Below, piece after piece: positions 24,805 through 37,300 of a stretch of 64,000 nt of DNA (position 1 is the first letter of the stretch; each line of letters opens with the position of its first letter). The position numbers and the translations under genes were made by a program. The stretch spans positions 5,929,081 to 5,993,080 of the forward strand of contig NC_086258.1 of NCBI RefSeq assembly GCF_021018805.1. The letters run 5' to 3'. This DNA is from Prinia subflava. Its lineage: Eukaryota > Chordata > Aves > Passeriformes > Cisticolidae. Below the pieces are notes generated by a model, which worked only from the letters and a program-made list of their open reading frames with translations, did not search any database and had not been told where the DNA came from.

Positions 24805-25522
24805 GAGAGGGGGAGAAAAAGAAAAAAAGGGTCTGACCCGACACACACATTGGAGACGTGAGTCGTGTTCCACGGTTACCTGCGGCATCACAAGCACCCA
24901 CCGAAGCGGAGGCTCCGGGCTGCCGGGGGCGGCTCGCCCCCTCCCCGGCGTGGAGGGGCGCAGCCCGGAGGGACCCCCGGCCCCAGTTTTTCCCTTTCCC
25001 ACCCTCCCCACATTCAGCTCTTAGAACCCTCCAGCGCTCCCCTGGCACAAGCGGTGGGAAGAAGTCACATCGCACACGTTTCTTCTGGGAGGAAAGTTGA
25101 AATGTTTTCATTTCTGCCTTTTTTGTTCTTTTAAATATATATATAAAGAAACGCACAAAAGCGACGGGGCAGCAGGCGCTTTCCCCTGTCCGCACCCTGA
25201 AACACAGCGAGCCGGGGGTGGCGGGACCCGGGGGGCGGCCCGGGGCGGGGAGCGGGGCCGGGGGCGCTCCCCCGCCGCGGGGTCCCGGGGCCGGTGCCGG
25301 CTCTCACGTGGCGCTACCGGCCGCCAGCACCGGCCCCGGGAAGCCCGCCGCGAAGAGAACCCGAGCGGACACAAAGAGGATTATTTAAATAGGTGCTTCG
25401 TTGTTTGTTTTTTTTGTTGTTGTTGTTTGTTTTGTTTTCGTTTGTTTGCTTGTTTTTGTTGTTGTTTTTTTTTTCTCTCATCTCTGCAAAAATAAAGTCC
25501 CAAGATCTTAGATTTTTTTTTC

Positions 25523-25528
25523 TTTATT
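25523..25528 (-). terminator. IER5L: IER5L proximal polyadenylation signal AATAAA
   Basis: AATAAA on the minus strand about 195 bases after the stop codon. Its use would give a short 3' UTR that omits the ATTTA elements further along. Confidence 0.45.
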
Positions 25529-25722
25529 GTACAATTTATAAAACACTAGCGCGGCTCTGCCCTCCCGCCTCCCCTGCGAACCCCTCGGCACCCCCCTCCC
25601 CTCGCCCCAACCCCCCTCCCTGCCTTTGTTTCAGGGTCCCCCCTCCGGAGCCGCCGTCCCTCGGATCGCACCCCCGTTTTATCAACAGCCCCCCCACACC
25701 CCTTCTGCTCCCCCACTTCTCT

Positions 25723-27216
<1,494 letters not shown>

Positions 27217-27219
27217 CTA

Positions 27220-27224
27220 CCAAT
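27220..27224 (+). promoter_or_regulatory. IER5L: CCAAT box (NF-Y type), IER5L promoter
   Basis: CCAAT on the plus strand, so ATTGG relative to IER5L, about 45 bp upstream of the TATA box and in the usual NF-Y window. Confidence 0.55.
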
Positions 27225-27262
27225 GGACAGGCGGCGGGCGGCTTGACGGGCGGGCAGCGCGG

Positions 27263-27267
27263 CCAAT
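27263..27267 (+). promoter_or_regulatory. IER5L: Second CCAAT box, IER5L promoter
   Basis: CCAAT in GCGGCCAATAGG, 43 bp from the first and in the same orientation. Paired NF-Y sites at this spacing are common in strong CpG promoters. Confidence 0.5.
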
Positions 27268-27560
27268 AGGACTGAGGCGGGCGCCTCGCGCCGTTCAAAT
27301 GGTGTCAGGCGCGGCGCGGCCCGTGAGGGCGGCGGGGGCTCGGCCGGGCCGGGCGAGGGACACTGAGGATATCGGAGACCCCGCCCGAGCGGCGGCGGGG
27401 CCGGGGCGCCGCCTCCCCGCGCCGCTCCCCTCGCACAGGTGAGCGGGGGGCGGTGCCCGCCCCGGTGGGCGGTCCCGAGCAGCCCCGGGGGCGGGGGCGC
27501 GGCACGCCCCGCCCGGTCCCGCCCTCTGACACCCCTGAGGCACCGCGTATCGTCAGCAGG

Positions 27561-30500
27561 ACCCTCGGTGGTACTGGCACCCTCTGTGAATCCCATCGCT
27601 GGGGTGCGACGGAATGCTCCGCTTCGCTTTGGGCTGTCCTAAGCCCGCGAGTTCCCGGTTCAGGTGCTGGCCGCACCCCAGTACCGCCGGGTCCCCCCGC
27701 CCCGCCAGGGGCTGTCGGGGTCACCTCTTGTCCTGTCTGTAGAGCTCCCCACACCACCCCGCGTTTGGAGGGGAGTCAGGGCTTTCCCCCGACCTAGGGG
27801 CAGGACCATGTATCAGTCACTCATAAAGTGCCCAAATCACACCTGCTTTTCCCCCAAAGTGAGAGCGGGACCGCGCGCGGGTTAATGATGGGCTAATTAA
27901 GGCCTTCCGTCCCGCCTGGGGGCACACGGCAGTGTTGGCTCAGCGGGGCAGCGCGGCCCTGCCCTTCCTCACAGGAGGGTGTGAGGGGAGGGTCTGGGCT
28001 GGTCCCTGGGGGGTTAGGGACGCAGGGGCTCAGGGTGGGTTTAGGGGATGCAGAGATTCAGGGGTGTCCCCACGTTTGTTGCTTAAAAGCCCCAGTCACC
28101 GAGAGACCCAACCACGGCGCCTGGGGAGCAGTAGCACCCACCGAAGCTGGTGACACTGTAGAGCAGCAGCCTCGTCCCCCAGGTAAGAGCTGGGGGGCTC
28201 AGGGCAGGAGGCTGCGGTGCCTGGGTGGGAGAAAGGGCTGCGAGATGGGTAGCCGGGAAAGGAATGCAGTGCTGGGGCAACGGGAGCTGCTTCTGAAACA
28301 GCATCTTCTGTAGAAAGCAGAAGGTAGGGGAGAGAGGAGGAGGTTTCTCCAGTGACTGCAGACGTCCTCCAGGCTGGGTGCCTGCCTTGGTGTCACCCTG
28401 GCATACATACCTTAGCAGTAGCTATGGGCAGCCTCATGTCTGTGTGTGGTGGGGAGCCCGTTGCAAAGAAAACCTCTGAAGCTCTTGTTCCTGCAGTGCA
28501 ACCCGAATTCCAAACCACAGGGGCAGGGACACAGGGTGATCACTGGGATCATCAGTGCACTGTGCAAAACCTGGGCTCCATGGGGGCTTTGAGGGGGATG
28601 TTTGGAGGGCTTTTCTTGTTTCCTGGCCTGGCTGTATTCTGCTGGTTCAGCTTGACCTTGTCCTCCACTCAAGGGAGTGGGAGCACACCCAGCACCACAG
28701 AGGATTTTGTTCCTGTGGAAGGGTTGTTTGGGCAGCTCATTGCTCCCTGAGGAGCAGCCGACTAAGTCCTGCATGCTCATGGAGCAACCTTCTCCACAAT
28801 CTGCCTTCAGCCACACAAACTGAGGTGAACGATACTCTGTGCATTCCCAAGCTTTTGTAGGATGCTCTTGTTCCTTCTTTATAACACAAAAAGTGATCAC
28901 AACCCTGTCCAAAGGGGTGGCTGTAGCTCAAGGCAGTGGGTATGGGCAGTGTTGGGTATGGGGGATTAAGCTGTGTCCCTCCTCTCTTCCACCCGGCTCT
29001 CTCCCTTGCAATTCTCCTCGGCTGCAAGCTGGCTTTTCCAGGGCTGTGGCTGCACAGCAGCTGGAGGTCCAGGAGTTGATAGCTGGAGCTGGTCTGTGCA
29101 GATACTACTGGGTGCAGCAGGATTACGTTTGGACACATTGCATAGGTCAGTGCTGAGCTTTGGGTGCTTTAGTGGCTTGAGCCAGGTCTTGCTGCTGCTC
29201 AGTGAGATCAAAGGCTCTGCCATCATGGGCTTTTGGGGTTGGTACTTGTGGACTGAGCCCCAGCTGCAGCTCTGCAGCATGTTCTCCATCCTCACAGGCA
29301 CTGGAGAACCAGGGCAGCAAGTGCTGCAGGTGCCAACCTGTGCCATATCCTCCACCCAGCCAGCGCAGGCAGTGATTTCTTTTCCTGTTCAGCTGGCATT
29401 TGCTGCTCTCTGGCCCATCTCCAGCTATAAAACTCCAGCCTAGGTGGTCCAGGCTAAGAGGCTGAATTGTCCATTGGCTGACTGTGATAGGGTGGCTTGG
29501 GCAGCGCAGATGGGGCCAGGGACAAAGCATTGCCCTGGCAGACACCCTCTGCCTCCAGCTCCTGCTCACCTTCCCACCTATGACCTGAGCGGGGCCTCAG
29601 GACACTGCCCAGTGCTGGCCCTCTGCTTTTTAATCATCGAGTGGCCCAGCTGGCCTTGAGCTGTGCATTTCAGTGAAGGGCCAGCTTTGCAGAGCTCTGC
29701 TTGCAGCAGTGCTGGGTTTATGGAGGTGCAGAGGGTGGTGCATCCTTGGGGCTGCGTCGGGCACCGCGGGGCAGCCCTGGATGCAGGAGCTGCTGCTGTC
29801 TCTGGCTGTCAGAGAAGTGCCCTCTGCTGTAACTGCCTGAGAATCTTCGTGGCACCAGGAAAACCCGAGAGCACAGCAGGAGCCTCTAGGAGATGAAGAC
29901 GGAATTAAAACTTTAATCTTATTTAGACTCTGGGTAATTAATATAAAGGCTATAAAACGTGGGCCTGATCCTGGCTGCTGGGCACCGTGCTGTGGCCGGC
30001 AGGGCTGCAGCAGCTGCAGGCTGGCTCTCCTCCCCGGCTGGCTCTCCTGGCAGGTGCCAATGTTTTGTTTGCAGACACGGTGGCTTTAATCCTGGAGCTG
30101 GGACGGGCTGTGCACTGCAAGAGCCATGCTGCTTCAGTTTGGCCTGTGGACTCCAAAATCTCCCAGAGACAGGAATCTGGCTGATACCTGTCTTGGCACA
30201 TGATTGCAAGCTCTGCTTTTCTAAAGAGGATAACGAGTCCTGTCCATTTTCTGGCTCTGCAGCAGCAAGGTGGGGCAGGATGGGTTTGGTGCTTGCTTTT
30301 CTCAGGAAAACCTGTGTGTCCTATCCAGCATCCCTATTCCCTGGTGCTGGGGTTTGGATGCCCTTCCATGGGCAAGGCCCCTAAGGACCCTACTGCTATA
30401 GTGGACAATTCATGTAAAACCATCTTGGTTAAATGTAATTCCAGCTTTTACCTGGCCTTTATGTGGTGAGGACCATTATTTCCCCAAAGGAGAAGAGGAT

Positions 30501-33500
30501 GGGCCCAGGATTTGCTCTCTGGAGCACTGAGCCACACATTTTCTGGTGTAGATGATGCTGGTCCTGGGGACTGCCTGTGGTGTGGACACTGTGGGGCTGC
30601 TCCTGGGCTGGGGATGGTGCAGCTGTAGCACATCTGGTCCAGCCCTGCTGATGTCCTTGTGCCAGGGCTGCTTTCGCAGCCGTCGATCCTGCAGCAGGAT
30701 CCAGCAGCAAAACCTGGCGGTCCGCTGCTCTCAGCTGCAGAGTAAACAAGCTGGCAAGAGAAACCATTTTGCTTCAGCTAGTAGGAGAAACCCTTTTTAG
30801 GTAGCACTTCCAACTGGCAATGCTCTCCTTCATTAACCCCCTCCTTCCCTTTCCAATGAAACGTGAATTTGCAGCGATTGGAGATCAGGCGCTTGCCAGT
30901 GCAGCTTTGCCACCCAGAGCAACGAACACAGACGTGAATTTACTGCTTGATCTCATAATTTCAGTGCAATTAGACTGGCTGCTATAAAGCAATTTCCCCT
31001 TGAGCCTCGGAGTCCTGGGCCTGGGCACTGCCCAGCTTTTCTCAGACAAGGAAATGGAGGCCTTTGGGTATTGGCTGAAACACGAGTTTTTTTGGGTGCA
31101 CCTGGAACTTGACTCCCTGGAGATGCGTCTGTGAGCTGGAGCTGCGGGTGCCTGGCATGTCTGAAAAGGAGCCTGCTTTTCAGGCTTACTTATTACAAGT
31201 CAGGCACCCAAAGCTAGTGGGAAAACAAGCCAGAACAAGGTTTTCAGGCTAAGCTCTTGGAGCAGGGCCGGCCTCTGCCACCTTCTCCTCTGTGCTGGGC
31301 AAGCTTATGGTTCCCTGGCTCCCCAGGCTGCTCCTCATCTTGGGGGTACTTGTAGGGCAGACCCACAGGGCTGCAGTGTGTGGGGAATGGGATGTTGGCT
31401 CCCAAAGCAGCAGCCCTTGGAGAGATGTATCCATCTGTATTGATGGAGCAGGCTGTGGGTAGGGCTGTCACCTCACTGTTGTAGCTGTTAGCTCTTTCTC
31501 ACAGCTTTGGTACCACAGTCAAATACTTTCTACAAAATCCTGGAGAAAAGAGGATTGAAACTATAATGAAAAAGCATCTATTTAATTGTCTTGTCTCCAT
31601 GCTTTTAGGTGAGAGCTGTATAATGCCTCCCAAGCACCACTGTGGAGCTGGGCATGGATGACATGCTCAGTATTTTGATTTGGTCTGCTCCTACCTAAAT
31701 TCACCAACTCATTCCCTGTGTTCTTGGGAACCTCTGTGCAGGGTATGGGTGCTTCTGTAAGTTTCCCTGCCATTTCTTCATGGCCTCTTGCTGCTGTGTA
31801 GCCAAGCACCTGTGGCTCACATGGTGCCTACAGACTTCCCTGGTGCCTTCTATGCTCCTACCGGAGTGTTGGAAGGTTCCTTGGATGGGAATTGTATGAT
31901 TCTTCTTTTAACTTATCCTGGAAGGGTGGAATTGAGGAGGTTATTGCTACCAGGATCCTACTGCTGATCATCTCCTGAATGGCCTCTGCTTATCCTGCCT
32001 GCTGCAAGGGGGAAATGCTGGCTGTGTTGGCCAGCTGATGTGACCCAAAGGAGAAAGGGGTTTCTGTCTCTGCTGATGTGTTTTAGCCCATTGATGGCAA
32101 GCTGTGCCCACAGGTCAATCTGTTCTGTGCTAGAGCTGAGGAGGGGAACGAGCTGCTGATGGTGTAAGCAGAGCTGTGGGTGTTCGTGGAGAGGCTGCAG
32201 TGTCCGGGTTGGTCTTGGTGTGAATTGTGTGGCTCATCTCATGCCCAGAGCTGCTTGTGTGATGCTCTCCAGGGGCAGCATTGTAAAGCTCCTGGCACAG
32301 GCACTTCCCCATGTCTCTAACAAACCAGTCCTTTGCTGCTGGTGCCTTGTCTCTTTGTTTCTGGCATTTGGAGGCCATTGATTTCCTCCAAAACCATTGC
32401 AGGATGCTAAAGCTGCAAGATAATGGTGTGTGGCAAGCTTGGGAGCTGCCCTTTTGGGAAGAGGGGATAAAGTTGGGGTCTACTCCTCCTGGTGAGCATT
32501 TCACACCTTGGACTGGGTGCTCCTCAGGGCTCTGCCAGCCAAGGAGCTCATTAAACCTCCCTGACAGACACGGTGCCCACCCTTCTCCTGTGGTCATGTG
32601 GGACCCTGGGAGTTCCTCTGACACTCTGGGAGGGAAACCAAGTCTGTGCCAGGGGACTCCCTCAGCAGCTGGTGGCTCTCTGGAGCTGCTGTGGGTCTTG
32701 CTGCTGCCACCCTAAAGCATCATTTCCAGGAGCCATGAGGTGCCCTGGGCAACCAGTGCTGTTTGCTGGGCTCTGGTATCTGATAGAGACCTTATTTTAA
32801 TTGCTAGGTCAGATATCCTGCAGTCTTTATTGCTGTGTAGCCAAGAGTTGATCCCTGGACTTGGTGTGACCCCAAGTTATAGCTGTAAATGAGGCTGTGC
32901 TGGAACACAGTCCTTACCCAGACTGGGAAGTCTGTCTCCAACACCAGCATGAATGAGGGATCTTACCTGCAAATCCTGTTCCTGTCTGTCCTGGGTGGAG
33001 CAGGACAGGACTTGCTGGGGACTGAGTGGGATTTGTAGTCGTGCTCCCTGCTGGCAATGGGAGCAGCAGGCTTGGAGGAGGCTGGGCATCACCTGCTAGA
33101 GGGTTCTGGAAGGGGAGGAGACCAGGCACCTGTGATCTGGGGCTAATCCTGCCTCTGTTTTCCCTCCCGTCTCCCCTTTCCAGTGGTTTCTAGATATTCA
33201 TCAGAGCAGGGCAGGGCCTGTCTTACCACACAGGCAGTGCCTGGTGCAGGGGACCCTTGGGTGACTCCTGTGATGGGCATTGCTCATCCCCAGTGACACG
33301 ACCTGCCCAGGGCTCGGGGTGCCAGGTGATGCTTGGCATTGAGGGCAACCAAACCAAACCCTCTGTTCCTGCCAAATCTGTAGGAGGGCAGTTGGGGTAA
33401 AAATTGCAGTAAAGTTGGAGCTGGGGCTCTCCTGGGGAATGAACACTGGGGTGCTGAATGGGAGTTTGGCCCCAGGTGTGGTGGGATCCCAGTGGGGATC

Positions 33501-33559
33501 CCCTTCCCCGCTGGGAGTGATTCCAGGAGTGCTGCCAGCGGGCTCGAGGTTCCGAAAGG
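27561..33559. other. Intergenic sequence to the right of IER5L
   Basis: About 6 kb with no recognisable coding exon. A/T-rich pockets occur at 29895-29965 (with a TATAAAA at 29951-29957) and 30840-31000, the latter resembling a conserved noncoding element. No repeats were recognised. Confidence 0.55.
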
Positions 33560-33674
33560 GTTAATGGATGCTTGTCTGTCACGGAACCTCCAGCCTTTCC
33601 CGAGCAGAGCCCCTCTGGCCGGGAGTAGCGTGGCCTCACCGTGCCCCGAGGACGGACGGACAGACGGCGGCAGA

Positions 33675-33690
33675 ACTACAATCCCCGGCA
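33675..33690 (+). promoter_or_regulatory. ZNF143/THAP11 (SBS) motif
   Basis: ACTACAATCCCCGGCA closely matches the SBS consensus ACTACAATTCCCAGCA (two differences). This motif is typical of CpG-island promoters close to the transcription start. Confidence 0.6.
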
Positions 33691-33710
33691 GGGAGCAAAC
33701 CCCCGGGGTG

Positions 33711-33726
33711 TGCCGGGACTGGTAGT
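33711..33726 (-). promoter_or_regulatory. Second ZNF143-type motif, opposite orientation
   Basis: The minus strand reads ACTACCAGTCCCGGCA. Compared with the SBS consensus it keeps ACTAC..TCCC.GCA. It is 36 bp from the first motif and inverted relative to it. Confidence 0.5.
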
Positions 33727-34330
33727 CCGGGGCCTGGCGTGGGGGTCCCCGCTGCCACTCGTGGCTGGGGCGGGGGGACCCGGAGGGAATGTGCCGGCTC
33801 GGGGAGGAGCCAGCGTGTTCACCCACTTTGTTGTTATATACCTTAAAGGAGCAGTGGCTGTGCCCGAGCGAGCTCCCTAGCGGAGCCGCGCAACCCGGGC
33901 TGTGGGCTTTTTAAAGATAAAAATCACTCGCGTGGCCTCCCTTATTAACGACATCTCCCTCTCTCAGTAACTCCTTCGGCGCCTGGGCATCGCCAGCCGG
34001 CGCGGTGCCGGGCCCGCCCGCCGCGGGGCTGCTGCGCTGCGCTGGACCGCTCCGGTCCTTCATCCCCGCCTCAGCATCCTCCTCCCGGCGCTCTCTGCCT
34101 GGGAGCCCGGAGCTGCCGGGGTGTGAGTGCCGAAACCCCCAGCGCTCTTCATGCCGCGGAAAATCTATTTCTTTGCAGGGGAGACGTCCCCGCTCATGGC
34201 CGCCGCAGATAAAGAGCTCTGGAGAGAAGCGTGGAGTTAGCGACGACGTGGGCAGCGCGGCAGATTTCTCATGCCACTGTGGCACAGCCGTGACCTGGAG
34301 ATTTCTTCCTCCCTCCGGCATAATTCAGTC

Positions 34331-37300
34331 TAGCACCCGGTGCCTCCAGCTAAACACCCTGGCCCGGCCCTGGCATGTGCCCAGCAGACACCCACATCAA
34401 AGCCACCGCGGCTTGCCTGGCCCCTCGCCAGCAGCTACCTCTAGACAGCTTGTGCAAACCTGGAGGGAGATGACTGCGGAGCATCCAGCCCTCAGCAGCT
34501 CCCGCCTGCTGTGGGGCAGCTGGGACTGGCTTGGGTGTGTGGTGGGAGCCACAGCTGGGTGGGCGACCCCATACTGGGATCCCGGTGGGGGTGCCTGTGA
34601 CATCTGTCCCAGTGAAGCTGGGCAGCTGCAGCCTGGCACTGCCTGCTTTCAACTGCTTTGTCCCCATTTCCCTGTGCTGGTGGTCACTGCCTCCCTGCCC
34701 CTCTGAGCCTTGGCAGAGGGGGATGAAATCTCTCTGGCAGGTGAATGTGCTGGAGAGAGGCTGGTGGAGCACAGCACAAGAACCTTGCTGACTGGAAAAG
34801 CAGGAAAAACCACCCAGACGCAACTGGTGTGAGGGGGCTGTGGTGCTGCAGGGAGCTGGCAGCTGAGCTGGCTGATGCTGGGTGATGCTCTGGGGCAGGT
34901 GGCCCAGGCCTGCCTCTGCTTCCCGGGGTCACACACTGCGCTTCACACGTGGGTTGTCACCAGCACGAAGGCGAGGGGAGGACTTGGGTGGCAGAGATGA
35001 GCCCAGCGCTCTTGGCTGAGCCTTTTGCTCCTGAGCTTTTGGGTGCAGCTCAGCCTCCTCACAGCATGGATGTTTGCCTGCTGAGGGGCTGTACTTGATC
35101 CTTTTTCCCTCATGACTGTGGGTGTTGGAAAGAACGTTGGGAACACATGCTCTTGCCTGGAACTGGGCTCTAACTGGTCCATGCTATGAGTTCAGGATAG
35201 TGTCCAAAATGCTTCCAGCCTGGTGGCTGGTCCAGCATGGCTGGTCTTGTTTGATTTTGGAGTTGTCTGGATGAAATTCATAACCAGAGCAGAGGAACTC
35301 TTCCCTGGGATGCAGAAAGCTCCTGGTGCATGAGTGACATGGTGGGAGCAGAAGGGCTGAAGCCCATCAGAGCTGGTATCTGGAGAGCCCTGCTGTGCCT
35401 GGCCCTGGCTGCCCTGTGTGCAGAGACTCGTGTGGTTGGGTGCTGGAGCACAGCCCACGCAGCTGTGACCCCTTGGACACACTGAGGGCAGCAGAAAGAC
35501 CCTTCTGGGCTGCAGCAGGGTCTGTATCACATTCTTTTCTGTGCAAAAGGAAACACTGGCATGGGAGAGGCTGCCTGTGGTGAGCTGCTGGCTGCTGCAT
35601 CCCTCAAGGAACCTGGGCTGCAGGGAGCCCATGATGCTGCTGTGCTGTGGATCCAGCCAGCCTGCTGCCTCAGGGATGCTGAGACAAGGAACCATAAGGG
35701 GTTCTGCCCTTGCTGTTACCAGTTCACAGCAGTCTATCGAAGCACCAGTTCAACCTTTATAGTGAACTGTAAACAACAAGGGTCCTATGGGGGAAGATGG
35801 TAAGAGTCTAACACCTTGTGCTGTGCCTGGCTGCTCCCCAGAGTCTGTTTGGAGGCTAGGTGAGGGGTGAGGTGCTGGGTGCTGTATGGTGGGCTGAACC
35901 TTGGTCTAGTCACTCACTCCCTGTGCTCCTTGTGCTCCCTGTCCTCTTTGGTGCTGCGATGCTGGCAAGTTGCTGTCTTGCAAACAGCTCCTGTACATGT
36001 GTGTGCTGTGCCTGGCCCAGCAGGAACCTGCCTCCAGGGCTGTGTGAACCCTGATACAATTTCCTTTGGGGGAAAATTATGGGCTCCACAGAGACCTAGT
36101 GAAGCTCTCTGGTAGAAAAGGGCACAGGAAAGCTCTCCTACAGGTCTGTCAGCTCTGTGGCTTATTCCTTTTTGCTTTTCATCCCTTGCCTGCCATTTGG
36201 GAGCCTCATCCCAGCAGCCTTACAGCTGCCTAGCACATTGTGATGGTTGTGCTGCAGCAGGTGCCTCTAAGGAGCCCTGCACTGAGGCTGCTGAGGTGTG
36301 CACCCCTCCATCCCCCCCGGGCAGATTGCTTCTGACACAGTCCTGCTCAGACTAAGGCTGAGCTTCCTGTCTGATGTTGGAGCAGAAGCCCCAAAGGGTG
36401 AAATGCAGCTGCTGGAGGAGGCAGCAGGAACTGTGGGTTGGGGGTCTTGGAGGTGAAGCTGTTTGCAAACAGCTCCTGGGTGCAATGGCAGTTTTTACAC
36501 CGTGTGACTTCCCCCCATGCACAGGCATCCCCAAGGCTGAAGGGAACTTTGACTCTGGCAAGGGTAGAAATGAAATGTGGATAACATCGCTAGGCTAGCG
36601 TTGCTAGAGGAATTAAGAACCAAGCAACTGCATCCATAGGAACCTCAGTTCTTCCCTTATCCCCTTGCACATCGAAGTTAATTGCATTTCCAACTGACAC
36701 ATCAAGCTGTCCTGCCACAGTCATCTGTGGCAAAGTCAGCGCATCGTGGTTGCTCTGGGATATAAACCTCACCTCTGGTGTCTAGCTCTCTTGGGGGATA
36801 ATGTCTTTCCCAGGGCTGTTTGTGGTATGGTGAGGTCTTAGGAGCCCAGGGCTCAAGCTGAGTTGTCTTGTCAGGTCTTTACGGGTATCTCTTGAAGGTG
36901 AGACTTGTCAGGCTTAAGCAATGGATGAAATTTTTTTAATGGGTGTTCAGCAGCCACTGTGGAGATGCTTAAGGGCATAAATTTTTTAAGAGCATAATGG
37001 ATGTTAAGCTCTCAAAAATAAATCCTAAGTCTCTCTAGCCTGTGTTTCCCAAGGTATTGGCGGCTAGCTTAAAATGAGAGAGCAAGCAAAATGAAATAAA
37101 AGGCTTTTAGATGGTGCAGATCACCAGTGTGGAGCTTCTCCTTTCTTTGTGTGTCTGAGTTAGCACTTTGGGATGCTGAGGATCAGGTCAGGGAGGTCTT
37201 AATCCCTGGTCAGTGCTTTGGGGACTCAGACTGTAAAGCAGAGTTAAAGGGTTTTCCCCACAGCAGGAAGATTAGTAGTGCAGAGTGGGCAATGCTGGAT

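Larger units (their letters stand above)
24400..25722 (-). other. IER5L: IER5L 3' UTR
   Basis: Runs from the IER5L stop to just past the distal AATAAA at 24416-24421. In mRNA sense it has three ATTTA pentamers (complements of 25386-25390, 25132-25136 and 24429-24433), as expected for an unstable immediate-early message. It also has a run of 22 T (24783-24804) and a CAA/A-rich tract (25401-25475). A proximal AATAAA lies about 200 bases after the stop. The distal end is inferred from the signal. Confidence 0.6.
33560..34330. promoter_or_regulatory. Orphan CpG island, probable promoter of an unidentified transcript
   Basis: A CpG-dense block of about 0.75 kb, isolated in GC-moderate sequence about 6.5 kb from IER5L. 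It contains two ZNF143-type sites facing opposite ways and possible donors on both strands (plus GTGAGT at 34123-34128; minus GTGAG read from 33639). I do not recognise any protein encoded at or near it. The best guess is a bidirectional lncRNA promoter; the corresponding human interval has lncRNAs. Confidence 0.5.

Noticed and set aside
34005..34706. 233-codon plus-strand frame starting in the orphan CpG island
   Set aside because: No recognisable domain, and it runs out of the island into ordinary sequence with mixed composition. It was not called as a gene.
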